Origin: Gammaproteobacteria bacterium
GTDB taxonomy: Bacteria; Pseudomonadota; Gammaproteobacteria; Thiohalospirales; Thiohalospiraceae
Reading direction: 5' to 3'
DNA length: 33,653 nt
Assembly: GCA_024277575.1 (NCBI GenBank)
Contig: JAJRUX010000111.1
Span: 1-33,653 of the forward strand
Part shown: in pieces, positions 17,181 through 25,165 of the stretch
Position numbering within the stretch: position 1 is the first letter of the stretch
How the letters are laid out: every line of letters starts with the position of its first letter
Position numbers and translations under genes: made by a program
The notes under the pieces: generated by a model
The model's input: only the letters and a program-made list of their open reading frames with translations
Databases searched by the model: none
Told to the model about the DNA's origin: nothing

Positions 17181-17455
17181 ACCCGGCAACAATATAGATC
17201 GTGTTCAGCCGGTGTGTGAGCGCCTGCGGCAAGGCGGCAGAACGCCGCTGTAGCACCCCCTACAGCAAGTTTTGCCAACGCAGTCCGCAGGCGCTCACAC
17301 ACCGGCCTATCCTTTTCTATCATAGAGTTAGGGGCTTCAGGTATGCGCTGGCCCGGCGTTGCAGTACTTGGCAAGGGAATAACCATTGTCTGCGTGTCGC
17401 GCCTTGTTCCGGCCCATGCCTGAAGCCCTGAATACGACATATATTGTTGTCGGGT
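17181..17455. mobile_element. 275-bp palindromic MITE-like element (family 2, copy A) with nested insertion
   Basis: The 21-bp left end (17181-17201, beginning ACCCGGCAACAATATAG) is inverted at 17435-17455 with three mismatches; both ends are bordered by TTAA-like sequence. Its right part (about 17370-17455), read on the minus strand, closely follows the left two-thirds of copy B (24771-24902), including GGGCTTCAGGCATGGGC and CCCTTGCC. Copy A carries about 140 bp more, including the 22-bp-arm palindrome at 17208-17306. It separates copy 2 of the beta-helix genes from the acyltransferase gene and lies only 25 bp from the copy 2 start codon. Confidence 0.75.
17208..17306. repeat. Perfect 22-bp-arm palindrome nested in element A
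   Basis: The arm 17208-17229 (begins GCCGGTGTGTGAGCG) is exactly inverted at 17285-17306. The 55-bp loop contains a second hairpin, GCTGTAG / CTACAGC. It is absent from copy B, so it is probably a separate small palindromic element that inserted into copy A. Confidence 0.85.
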
Positions 17456-17714
17456 TAATAACAACCGGGAACCGGGACAAGGTGGCTCCAGGGGATAGCG
17501 CAACCAGAAAATCAGAAATAATCGCGGATAATTATATAGTAAAGCAGGTGATGTTTCAGAAATGCTTTTCAACAGCCTGTTAAAGTAGTGTGCTCTGTTC
17601 CGAACATTTGCAGACAGCTGAATGTTGAGCTGTTGTTGCATGGGCGCTCCAAGAGCTCTCCTTGAAAGTAAGAAAAAAATGGGGTGTTCGACAAGTGGGT
17701 TTATCTCTACGGTT
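17456..17714. other. Non-coding gap upstream of element A
   Basis: About 260 bp between the end of element A and the end of the acyltransferase gene. I see no gene, no strong hairpin-plus-T terminator and no convincing promoter here. Confidence 0.4.
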
Positions 17715-18872
17715 CTATCGTCGTTTCAGCATTTTTCGCGCTTTTTTGTCCAGCCCGGTTTTGACCAGTAGTCCGGAAACAGAAATGTACAATCTTGATA
17801 GAGCAAGCTGTGCCAACATGGCGAGATGCATTTTTGAATGGTTTCGTACCACTCCCGTGTTGTCGGCTTCATAGCTATAGTTGCCAAATATCTGCTTGTA
17901 GGTGTTTTCTCCATACCCGAAATCAAGTATTTCCGGTCGGTCTGAGTTGTGCAGATCTTCAATCATAAGATAGGTCAAGACAGTGCCTGGGCTCAGATGG
18001 CTCCATTCCTGATCATAGCCGATATATTCATAGTAGTAGCGCCCTTCGTACTGATAGCCGATGATATAGGCTGCCGGTTTTTCCGAGCAACTCAACAGAT
18101 AGCAGCGCAGCCAGCCCAGTTGGGCAACAGATTGATGATAGGCGATATTTTTCGGTGTGGCATGCCGGTGCGGGCCATAAGTATTTCTCTGCCAGCAGCG
18201 CTCATAGACATAATCGACAGCGATCATGAATGCTTCCACCTGGCCAGGGTGGGTGATTTTTTCCATGCGATAGTTTCCATCCACAGCATCGCTCAAAATT
18301 CGCACATTGCGATTGAGGTTATAGCGTTTTTTCTTGCGGAAGGTGGATAGATACTCGGAGAAACTGCTACTGGTATGAAGGCCGCGGACCACATTTCTTT
18401 TAGCACTGAAAGGGTAGATTTTATAGCCTGGAAGCGGGTTTTTCAGAGTATACAAGGGAGAGTTGTAGGCCAGGCTCTCCATGTAGATGAGGTCATATTC
18501 TTTTTGCCGTTCACGCAGTGCAGACGAAAGTGCATTCAGACATGCCAGCTGATCCGCCTGCCTGGAAAAAATCAGGCAGGTACCATAGAGTTTGTACTGG
18601 CGTATCGATAACTTCCAGAGGTTGATTATCCCAAGGCTCAGATTGAACTCACTCTGCATCAGGAAAAATGGAGCGATACAGCACAATACTCCATTTTTTC
18701 TAATCAAAAATATGCGTATTCGGGTTTCTGTATAAACATGCTTCAGAAGCAGATGAATATTGTCAGGGTTTTGGTGAAACTCGTGTGTTGGAACCTCACG
18801 CAGAAGATTTTTCCACTCGTCTCTGGTGGCAATCAGCTCTTCCTCCGATTTAACTAGATCGACGGTGTACAT
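17715..18872 (-). CDS. FemAB/CelD-like GNAT acyltransferase (1)
   Basis: The 385-residue cytoplasmic protein starts at ATG 18872, which has GGAG six bases upstream; a TTG four codons earlier is less likely. The central to C-terminal part (about 165-320) has the CelD/BcsL-type acetyltransferase pattern: FRKKKRYNLNRNVRIL, then VDYVYERCWQRNTYG, AAYIIGYQYEGRYYYEYIGYD, LSPGTVLTYLMIEDLH and EILDFGYGENTYKQIFGN. This family transfers acyl or aminoacyl groups to polysaccharide or peptidoglycan precursors; FemAB-like members are standard in exosortase-associated EPS loci. It lies 15 bp downstream of beta-helix gene 3 and so is likely co-transcribed with it. The donor and acceptor are unknown. Confidence 0.8.
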   Translation of the reverse strand: MYTVDLVKSEEELIATRDEWKNLLREVPTHEFHQNPDNIHLLLKHVYTETRIRIFLIRKNGVLCCIAPFFLMQSEFNLSLGIINLWKLSIRQYKLYGTCLIFSRQADQLACLNALSSALRERQKEYDLIYMESLAYNSPLYTLKNPLPGYKIYPFSAKRNVVRGLHTSSSFSEYLSTFRKKKRYNLNRNVRILSDAVDGNYRMEKITHPGQVEAFMIAVDYVYERCWQRNTYGPHRHATPKNIAYHQSVAQLGWLRCYLLSCSEKPAAYIIGYQYEGRYYYEYIGYDQEWSHLSPGTVLTYLMIEDLHNSDRPEILDFGYGENTYKQIFGNYSYEADNTGVVRNHSKMHLAMLAQLALSRLYISVSGLLVKTGLDKKARKMLKRR

Positions 18873-18887
18873 TCCATGCTCCAAGAT

Positions 18888-20261
18888 TCAACGCTGAGCC
18901 GGGGCGCAGGGGATCCCTGATATTTTTTTTGCATCCTGGTTGTTACAGGAGTAGCCGATTGCGCCAAGGGGTTGTCCGCTCTTGCTGTCTATCGCATCGG
19001 ATGTTTTTGTTAGTTGAAAGTTAAAACTGGCCAGCTCTGTAAAGCCTGGGTCTGAGCTCTCTATAGAGGTGCCATCATCATCAATCTTGCCGTTGAAGCT
19101 CCAGTGGCGTGAGGTAATCCAGGATGGTTTTAGCCAGTTGTGACTCATACGGACCCGGCCGGATCTGTCAATAAGTGCCAGTCGGTTTCCTCGGCCTGTG
19201 ACATAGAGAATGTTGTGATGAATATTTGCCTGTTCTTCATTTGTGGATAGCCGTAACAGGGTGGTGTTGCCGCTTCGTAATGAAACCAGTGTATTATTAT
19301 AAAAATGAAGTGTTCCCTTGCGGTACTGTGTTATAGCTCCGCTATCACCGCCGTAGTGGATCACCTGGTTATTTCCACCATCTCTTTTTATCAACACATT
19401 TCCATAAATAAAAGTTTCATCATACCGGGGGTGATTGACAATATTCAGGCTGTCTTCACCATCCACCAGATCCAGCAAGCGGTTACCCCCGTCGATCCAG
19501 TTGTAGCGAACCGTCAATCCTGCCGAGCGATCTTTCAGGTTATTGCCTCCCGCATTTTTACGGAGGGGGCCAAATCGGTTGTGCTGGTAGGTGATGTTGA
19601 TTGCTGCGCTGTAGGCGTTATGCTCATAAATACGCCCGGCGTTACCATTGCTGTGGATGTAGTTATTTTCGATGACTATGTTCTTTGTTCCACCATCATC
19701 AGCGGCGATGAAAAGGCCGTTTCCGGAATCATGCAGCTCGCAGTTCCGTATGATCAGATTGGCCGCCTTTTCCACGAATATACTTGCGGCATGGTTGGTA
19801 TAGGCTGTGCTACGGCCCCGTTCGTCAATAAATTGGTAAGGTGGACGGGCGGAGCGGATCTCCAGATTTTCAATAATCAGGTGAGAGGGAACATTATCCG
19901 GTCGTGTTTCGGTCCCACCTATTTTGACTAGTGCTCTTTCTCCATTCCAGGAGGTGGGTCGGGGTGCCGTGATAGCGTTACGCCCATCGATCACCGGGCG
20001 CTGACCATCCGGTCCCGGAACTCCGGAAACCGTAATTGGACTTTGTGCTGTACCGATGCCGTTTATAGTCCATTTTTCCCTGTATGGCTGTTTTCGCCAG
20101 TGAATGTAGATATGGTCACCAGCGGCCAGCCTCTCCCACGGAACCGCGCCAATGGTCTTGTGCTTCTGCTCCGGGCCGACATGATAGTCGGTTGCGGCAA
20201 CAGTAGCAGGGAGGGCGAAAAGCCATAGGAAAAGCATCGTTTCCCTGTGAGTCTGTTTCAC
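18888..20261 (-). CDS. Secreted right-handed beta-helix protein (copy 3, no Calx-beta)
   Basis: The 457-residue protein has a Sec signal peptide (LFLWLFALPATVAA, cut before TDYHVGPEQ) and no lipobox. It has no Calx-beta domain; the mature protein starts directly with the module that follows Calx-beta in copies 1 and 2 (YHVGPEQKHKTIGAVPWERL, PYREKWTINGIGTAQSPITV, VPGPDGQRPVIDGRNA). The beta-helix follows with LIIENLEIRSA, LIIRNCELHDSGNGLF, IVIENNYIHSNGNAG and NLKDRSAGLTVRYNWIDGG (Lys243). A Cys pair near the C-terminus (SCNN, PCAP) could form a disulphide. The start is uncertain: GTG at 20261 gives a normal basic n-region but has a poor ribosome-binding site, while ATG at 20238 has AGGGA at good spacing but no basic residues. 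Confidence 0.83.
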   Translation of the reverse strand: MKQTHRETMLFLWLFALPATVAATDYHVGPEQKHKTIGAVPWERLAAGDHIYIHWRKQPYREKWTINGIGTAQSPITVSGVPGPDGQRPVIDGRNAITAPRPTSWNGERALVKIGGTETRPDNVPSHLIIENLEIRSARPPYQFIDERGRSTAYTNHAASIFVEKAANLIIRNCELHDSGNGLFIAADDGGTKNIVIENNYIHSNGNAGRIYEHNAYSAAINITYQHNRFGPLRKNAGGNNLKDRSAGLTVRYNWIDGGNRLLDLVDGEDSLNIVNHPRYDETFIYGNVLIKRDGGNNQVIHYGGDSGAITQYRKGTLHFYNNTLVSLRSGNTTLLRLSTNEEQANIHHNILYVTGRGNRLALIDRSGRVRMSHNWLKPSWITSRHWSFNGKIDDDGTSIESSDPGFTELASFNFQLTKTSDAIDSKSGQPLGAIGYSCNNQDAKKISGIPCAPAQR

Positions 20262-20633
20262 GTCGGGAATGATATCCCAAGGCCGGATTTTTATCCAGAC
20301 CGACTGGAGGCTACTTGAAGTGATTAATCCGGTTAGTGCTTACGGAAATTTTGTTATTGGTGGTTGCAATCCATAGTGCATCGGATTTATATTTAAGCCA
20401 AGATGTTCGCACCTGTGATATGGAATGGGTATAAATGGACTTGGAGATATCTTTTGACTTCTGATTGTTTTTTTCCCGCACACATTAGTTCCCCCTCCTG
20501 TTTGACTATTCCCCCTGGTTCCATTTAGGGTTCAGGCGCCTGGTGCACGCCGCAGAGAGTACCGGATGAAAACGGTGTTGTTCTATTATTTCCCTGTTCT
20601 GCAAGACCTGTTCTTGCCCGGGAGGGTTGCGCC
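20262..20633. other. Divergent regulatory region between beta-helix gene 3 and the deacetylase gene
   Basis: 372 bp without a gene. It must hold the promoters of both the minus-strand beta-helix/acyltransferase operon and the plus-strand deacetylase-glycosyltransferase operon. A TATTAT at 20584-20589 could be a -10 for the plus strand but has no good -35 at 17 bp. TTGGCT with CACTAT 17 bp downstream near 20400 on the minus strand is a weak candidate. No sigma-54 site was seen. AT-rich and pyrimidine-rich tracts around 20400-20520 may bind regulators. Confidence 0.4.
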
Positions 20634-21308
20634 ATGAGTTTCGTTCGTCAGGCAATCAGGGTTTCCTGCAGGGCGGTTGTTCCACGGCGTATGTTTTTAA
20701 CGGAGGGTCCTTCCTCAACCAGACAGGGTGGATCTCACCACCATGGCGCTGAGATTGCGTTAACTTTTGATGATGGTCCTGACCCTGAGACTACGCCGGG
20801 GCTTCTGGAACTGCTGGAAAAATGGCACATATCCGCAACCTTCTTTTTGATTGGTGAAAAGGCCGCACGTTATCGCGATATTGTTTATCAGATTGTTGCT
20901 GCGGGGCATGGCCTGGGTAATCACTCATATACTCATTCAGAACCAAACCAGACTTCAACAACCCGGTTCCTTGATGAGATTCGCAAGACGCGTGATCTGC
21001 TGGAGGAGATCAGCAATCAGCCCTGCACGCTGGTGCGTCCTCCCAAGGGAACATTGACTACCGGCAAGCAGCTTGGACTGTGGAAGCAGCGAATGACCAT
21101 TGCTCTGTGGAACACCGATCCGCGGGATTACCAGATGCGGTCGCAGCAGCAGGCGGCGGAGTGGGGTGCGGCATATCAGCCCTGTGGGGGAGATATCGTG
21201 CTATTGCATGACAATCACCCCTGGGCGAGCCATATTGTTCAGGCTCTTGCAACTAACAGCGACCAGGCAAGTCATGTCACTTATGTCCGGCTTTCGGAGT
21301 GGGTGTAA
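20634..21308 (+). CDS. NodB-type polysaccharide deacetylase (1)
   Basis: A 224-residue carbohydrate esterase family 4 protein that removes N- or O-acetyl groups from sugars. All NodB motifs are visible: TFDDGPD (Asp46, Asp47), HSYTH (His97, His101), RPPKG (Arg135), DPRDY and LLHDN (His192). The N-terminus (MSFVRQAIRVSCRAVVPRRM) is basic and not a clear signal peptide, so it may act in the cytoplasm or at the inner membrane on lipid-linked intermediates. GGAGG lies 9 nt before the ATG. The glycosyltransferase gene starts 2 bp after its stop, so the two form an operon. Confidence 0.9.
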   Translation: MSFVRQAIRVSCRAVVPRRMFLTEGPSSTRQGGSHHHGAEIALTFDDGPDPETTPGLLELLEKWHISATFFLIGEKAARYRDIVYQIVAAGHGLGNHSYTHSEPNQTSTTRFLDEIRKTRDLLEEISNQPCTLVRPPKGTLTTGKQLGLWKQRMTIALWNTDPRDYQMRSQQQAAEWGAAYQPCGGDIVLLHDNHPWASHIVQALATNSDQASHVTYVRLSEWV

Positions 21309-21310
21309 CG

Positions 21311-22738
21311 ATGTCGGTTGTTGACCACAAAACGGAAAAGGCCACCCGGCGGAGGGTGTTGTTCATCTGCTATCTTTTTCCGCCGGTTGGGGGCGCCGGT
21401 GTGCAGCGTCCGGCCAAGTTCGTCAAGTATCTTCAGCGGTTCGGTTGGGACGTTACGGTATTGACCGTTGAAAATCCATCGGTTCCCGTGTTTGATGAGA
21501 GCCTGCTTGGAGATATCCCGGATGCTACTGTGATTCACAGGGTGCGAACCCTTGAACCCGGTTATCAGTTCAAAGCCGGGCTGGCCAGGCCGGATGGCGT
21601 AGCGTACTCTTCGGAGCAGAGGAAAGAGAAGGCTGTATCTGTCCTGCAGGGAGCAAAGAGAGTATTGCGGAGCGTGGCCGGAACCATCCTTCAGCCTGAT
21701 CCACAAATCCTCTGGTTTCCCGCTGCGTACAGGAAGGCGATGGAGGTGTTGCGTACCACCCCGCACGACATTATTTTTGCTACTGCGCCCCCTTATTCCG
21801 GTTTTTTGCTGGGTAGTTGGCTCAAACGAAAGACCGGATTGCCGCTTGTACTTGACTATCGTGATGAGTGGGATCTCAGCAGTGCCTATCTGGAGAACAG
21901 CAAACGGGATCGGATCTCGCTTTTTATCCAGAAGAGGATGCAGTGCAATATTCTGCGTTCAGCAAATGGTTTGATTGCTACTACCAAAGCGAGCACCCGG
22001 CGAGTGGTTGAGCGCGCGAGCGAGTTTGGCGTGGATCTACCCGGGATCTGTATTTATAACGGTTTTGATGATGCTGATTTTAGCGCTATCCGAAATCACA
22101 GTACGGAAAAACAGCCAAATGGCAGGCTGCGAATCGTGTATACCGGGACATTGTGGAACCTGACCACCGTCGAGCCGCTGGTAAAGGCAATCATGCAACT
22201 TTCGAAGCACCAGCCGGAACTGATGAAGAAACTTCAACTGGTGTTTATTGGGCGAAAGATGTCGCATCAGCTGGCCCTGCTGGAGAAGCTCCAGGGCACA
22301 GGTTGTCAGCTGGATATTCGGGATTACTGCGAACACGAACAAGCACTTTCCCTGATGGATTCGGCAGATGTACTCTGTTTATTGTTGAGTGATGTTGATG
22401 GGGCGGAGCGGGTTGTCCCCGCCAAACTGTTCGAGTACCTTGCCATGCGCAAGGAGATCCTGGCGATAACCCCAAAAGGGGAAACTGCCGATATTGTTAC
22501 CCGCTATTTTTCGAACAACCACTTTAACGGTAATGACGTTTCCGGTATTGCCGCGTGGATACAGAAACGGCTTGACTCCCCGGAAAACAGTTTTGTTCGG
22601 GAACAGAAACGGATTGACTCCCGGATAGATATCTCGGAGTTTAGCCGGGAGTCTCAGGCGAGACAGTTGAGCAAATATTTTGCGCAATTCGTACCTGGAA
22701 CTGCTCATGTGGCCGGAAAGCGTTTCGGTTTTGGTTAA
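21311..22738 (+). CDS. GT4-family glycosyltransferase (1)
   Basis: The 475-residue protein begins with RRVLFICYLFPPVGGAGVQRPAKF, a GT-B fold N-terminus with the PPxGGAGVQR loop typical of GT4-like enzymes in EPS loci. It has an acceptor-domain segment LVLDYRDEWDL, a linker GLIATTKASTRRV, and a C-terminal donor-binding domain with LRIVYTGTLWN, LVFIGRK and VVPAKLFEYLAMRKEILAI. The last segment corresponds to the nucleotide-sugar-binding E-x7-E region, with Glu in KLFEYL. Soluble, probably peripheral at the inner membrane. The ATG at 21311 is preferred over an in-frame GTG four codons earlier that overlaps the deacetylase. Donor sugar unknown. Confidence 0.88.
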   Translation: MSVVDHKTEKATRRRVLFICYLFPPVGGAGVQRPAKFVKYLQRFGWDVTVLTVENPSVPVFDESLLGDIPDATVIHRVRTLEPGYQFKAGLARPDGVAYSSEQRKEKAVSVLQGAKRVLRSVAGTILQPDPQILWFPAAYRKAMEVLRTTPHDIIFATAPPYSGFLLGSWLKRKTGLPLVLDYRDEWDLSSAYLENSKRDRISLFIQKRMQCNILRSANGLIATTKASTRRVVERASEFGVDLPGICIYNGFDDADFSAIRNHSTEKQPNGRLRIVYTGTLWNLTTVEPLVKAIMQLSKHQPELMKKLQLVFIGRKMSHQLALLEKLQGTGCQLDIRDYCEHEQALSLMDSADVLCLLLSDVDGAERVVPAKLFEYLAMRKEILAITPKGETADIVTRYFSNNHFNGNDVSGIAAWIQKRLDSPENSFVREQKRIDSRIDISEFSRESQARQLSKYFAQFVPGTAHVAGKRFGFG

Positions 22739-22798
22739 TAGCAGAGAAACCTGGAGCGGAAAAATGACAATTTGTTCTTTGCATGGGAAAAATTCTGG

Positions 22799-23494
22799 AT
22801 GATCAGTGCACTGCAGAAAGGGGCTCAGCGTGGTTTTGAGGTGCTGGTTGAAAAGGGCCCTCGGCACACTATCAACTGGTTCCGTTATCATTTCTATGAA
22901 CGTTACCGTGAGTGGAGTCTAGGCATAGAAACAGCAGGCTATGGGGGATGGGGCAGGGCCAGTGAGGATTCACCGGATAACAATGTTTATGAACCGATTT
23001 GCTATGATTGCCTGGACAGGGCGCTTGCTTTATTAAAGATAGAGCCGGGGAAAGAGATTCTTCTGGATTATGGTTCAGGCAAGGGGCGAATTGTTACGGT
23101 TGCAGCGACCCATCCGTTTCGAGAGGTGATTGGAGTTGAGCTGTTACCTGAACTGGTCGAAATTGCACGGGATAATGTTCGGCGGGCGTATGGCAAGCTA
23201 AAGTGCAAAAAAATAAATATTATTGCAACTGATGTCACGACATTTTCGGTTCCTGCTGATGTTTCTGTTTTTTTCTTTTTCAACCCCTTTACCGGGGAGA
23301 TCATGAAGGCGGCTCAGCAGCATATTCGCCGTTCGTTGGAGCAGTATCCACGAAAGATCCGAATTGTTTACATGAATCCCCTTTCTGAACCGGATCCCTT
23401 TCAGGATTGCAGCTGGCTCGAAAAATCAGAAGAGATTTCCCCTGGCTGGTGGCAAGGGATGCGTTTTGTTATCTATAGTAACAATAACGACTAA
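22799..23494 (+). CDS. Class I SAM-dependent methyltransferase (1)
   Basis: The 231-residue protein has motif I ILLDYGSGKGRIVTVAA, followed by VIGVELLPELVEIARDNVRRA (motif II region, Glu ligand for SAM ribose), INIIATDVTTF and VSVFFFFNPFTGEIM. The last resembles the post-I/IV segment of Rossmann methyltransferases of the tRNA/small-molecule type, but the acceptor cannot be inferred. The frame is open from a TTG at 22772; the ATG at 22799 is preferred, with GGGAA upstream. It follows the glycosyltransferase by 60 bp and probably belongs to the same transcript. Likely role: methylating a sugar or lipid intermediate of the locus. Confidence 0.8.
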   Translation: MISALQKGAQRGFEVLVEKGPRHTINWFRYHFYERYREWSLGIETAGYGGWGRASEDSPDNNVYEPICYDCLDRALALLKIEPGKEILLDYGSGKGRIVTVAATHPFREVIGVELLPELVEIARDNVRRAYGKLKCKKINIIATDVTTFSVPADVSVFFFFNPFTGEIMKAAQQHIRRSLEQYPRKIRIVYMNPLSEPDPFQDCSWLEKSEEISPGWWQGMRFVIYSNNND

Positions 23495-23509
23495 CACTGT
23501 TTATACAGT

Positions 23510-23533
23510 AGCTCTGTCGAGCTGAATTTTTTT
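23510..23533 (+). terminator. Rho-independent terminator after the deacetylase-GT-methyltransferase operon
   Basis: AGCTC (23510-23514), loop TGTC and GAGCT (23519-23523) form a 5-bp stem followed by GAA and seven T. It lies 15 bp after the methyltransferase stop and just before the end of the convergent deacetylase gene. Confidence 0.6.
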
Positions 23534-23540
23534 GCTTTCA

Positions 23541-24620
23541 TCAAGATGATAGTTTTGGGTTCAGTCTCTCCTTGTGCTGGTGGCTGTTCAAATCGACGAA
23601 GGTAGGGGGCGCTACCATTGACGAGAATATTCGAGGAAGAATGATACCGGCCTTATAAACAGATAGATTCTGTTCCGGGCCTACCCTCCTTATATCGAAA
23701 GGATCGGAGATGTTTTCGATATTGGAACCCGTATTAAACGAAAATCCCAAGTGATATCCCGCTTTTTTGGCATTTTTCTTTGTTCTTTCAGAGAAAGCGT
23801 GATATCCACCCACCGGGTAGGCGATGGATCTGATTTCACAAGAGAGTTTTTTTTGAAGAAATTTTCTGGAATCCTCCAACTCTTTCAGCTCTTCTTCGCC
23901 ATTGATGGTAGAGAGGACGCGATGGGAAACCGTATGTGAACCGATGCTAAGGTGCTCTGAACTTGCAATCTCTTTTATCTGATCCCAGCTCATCAACTCC
24001 TTCTCCTGAATGGACCGGGAAGGGAACTCCACGCCGCAAAGCCCCGATAACCGGCTCAATAGATTTTTTGATTCTTCATGTTTTGCTGATTTCATATAAG
24101 CCAGCAGGTGCTGCTTTGCCATCTCCCGATCACCCCGGGTATGCAGGAGAATGGGTTGTTCATTAAATGAAATCTGCTCTTTTTCAGTATGATTAATGAA
24201 ATAAGAGATAATGTCCCACCATCCCAGCATCGATTTTTCGATACTATCTGTGGGGATAAAGAAGATGGCGGGTATGTGGTATTTTTTTAGTATTGGAACT
24301 GCCAGCTGGTGGTTGTCTCGATAGCCGTCATCGAAAGTAACCAATGCGTTTCGTCCGGAAAACGATTTTCCTGTACGGGCCAGATGTGCGATATCTTGTT
24401 CGGATACCAGGTTAACATGCTTTCTCAGGAAGGACATCTGATGCTCAAATTCAGTTACCGACGGACCAAATACGTGGGCATCGAACTCCGTATCCAGCTT
24501 GTTTGCATAGATCCTGTGGTAGTTTATTATTGTCAATGAATTATCTGGAATGTTGCGGATAATATTGAGTAGACGGCTTTTTTCAAGAAATCCAGCCAGA
24601 ACTCTCTTTTTCCCCTTCAT
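23541..24620 (-). CDS. NodB-type polysaccharide deacetylase (2)
   Basis: The 359-residue protein starts at ATG 24620, preceded by GGGGGGAG. The open frame runs on to 24794, but that part has no ribosome-binding site and enters a palindromic element. Motifs are YHRI (33-37), TFDDGYRDN (Asp97, Asp98), IFFIPTD, GSHTVSHRVLS (His229, His233) and SIAYPVGGYHAFS. This YHRI-plus-TFDDG layout is the larger subfamily seen in cell-envelope and EPS loci and differs from the compact first deacetylase. An insertion of about 90 residues (about 133-220, GWWDIISYF onward) separates the two metal-binding motifs. No signal peptide is evident. Transcribed alone on the minus strand, convergent with the methyltransferase. 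Confidence 0.87.
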   Translation of the reverse strand: MKGKKRVLAGFLEKSRLLNIIRNIPDNSLTIINYHRIYANKLDTEFDAHVFGPSVTEFEHQMSFLRKHVNLVSEQDIAHLARTGKSFSGRNALVTFDDGYRDNHQLAVPILKKYHIPAIFFIPTDSIEKSMLGWWDIISYFINHTEKEQISFNEQPILLHTRGDREMAKQHLLAYMKSAKHEESKNLLSRLSGLCGVEFPSRSIQEKELMSWDQIKEIASSEHLSIGSHTVSHRVLSTINGEEELKELEDSRKFLQKKLSCEIRSIAYPVGGYHAFSERTKKNAKKAGYHLGFSFNTGSNIENISDPFDIRRVGPEQNLSVYKAGIILPRIFSSMVAPPTFVDLNSHQHKERLNPKLSS

Positions 24621-24721
24621 GTTCTCCCCCCGGGAACCGTTCATATATTCGTATGCAAATCCGATGGGTGAATGTGTACCATCCGGACCAAGCAATTGAT
24701 TTTGAATGCTGTTGAAAGTGT

Positions 24722-24750
24722 AATATACCCTGTCACGGCCGGAATTTGAA
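24722..24750 (-). promoter_or_regulatory. Sigma-70-type promoter candidate for deacetylase 2
   Basis: On the minus strand TTCAAA (24750-24745) and TATATT (24727-24722) are separated by 17 bp. Transcription would start near 24715, giving a leader of about 95 nt. The -35 box lies 21 bp from the edge of palindromic element B. Confidence 0.45.
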
Positions 24751-24770
24751 GAATGGTTGACACAATATTG

Positions 24771-24902
24771 ACCCGGCAACAATATAGATCGCATTCAGGG
24801 CTTCAGGCATGGGCTGGAACAAGGCGCAGCACGCAGGCAAGGGTTGTTCCCTTGCCGCAAACCGGCACACGATAGCTGATACGATCTATATTGTTGCCGG
24901 GT
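24771..24902. mobile_element. 132-bp palindromic MITE-like element (family 2, copy B)
   Basis: The 21-bp ends are perfectly inverted (24771-24791 beginning ACCCGGCAACAATATAG; 24882-24902 ending TTGTTGCCGGGT). The interior is GC-rich with a CAAGG...CCTTG hairpin around 24838-24856. It shares most of its left part with the minus strand of copy A. It codes for nothing and sits between the divergent promoters of deacetylase 2 and methyltransferase 2. Confidence 0.8.
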
Positions 24903-25067
24903 TAATAACTGATTTTATCTGAGTTGAAGTGCGATGGTTCCCCGGCTTTTCAGCCTCCGTCCGCCAGCCAGTTTATTGACCTGAATGGGGCCTTCCTGAG
25001 TGATGTTTTCTCAAATAATTGTTGGAAGAATGAGACGTTGCGGATACCCTTTCATATAAGTTCCTGC

Positions 25068-25096
25068 CTGACACGGACGCCTGATTTTTGTATTAT
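25068..25096 (+). promoter_or_regulatory. Sigma-70 promoter of methyltransferase 2
   Basis: CTGACA (25068-25073) and TATTAT (25091-25096) are exactly 17 bp apart, each one base off consensus. Transcription would start near 25103, giving a leader of about 63 nt before the ATG at 25166. Confidence 0.65.
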
Positions 25097-25165
25097 GCTC
25101 TTACCTGTTCATTATTGCGCCCGACCAGAGATAATCACGCAGCCGATACACGGAGGATCGTACTG

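Noticed and set aside
17156-17641. N-terminal extension of about 160 codons for beta-helix protein 2.
   Set aside because: The frame stays open only because it reads through the palindromic element; the lipoprotein signal and a good ribosome-binding site start at 17155.
24621-24794. 58-codon N-terminal extension of deacetylase 2.
   Set aside because: It enters the terminal repeat of element B and overlaps a promoter candidate; the ATG at 24620 has a very strong ribosome-binding site.
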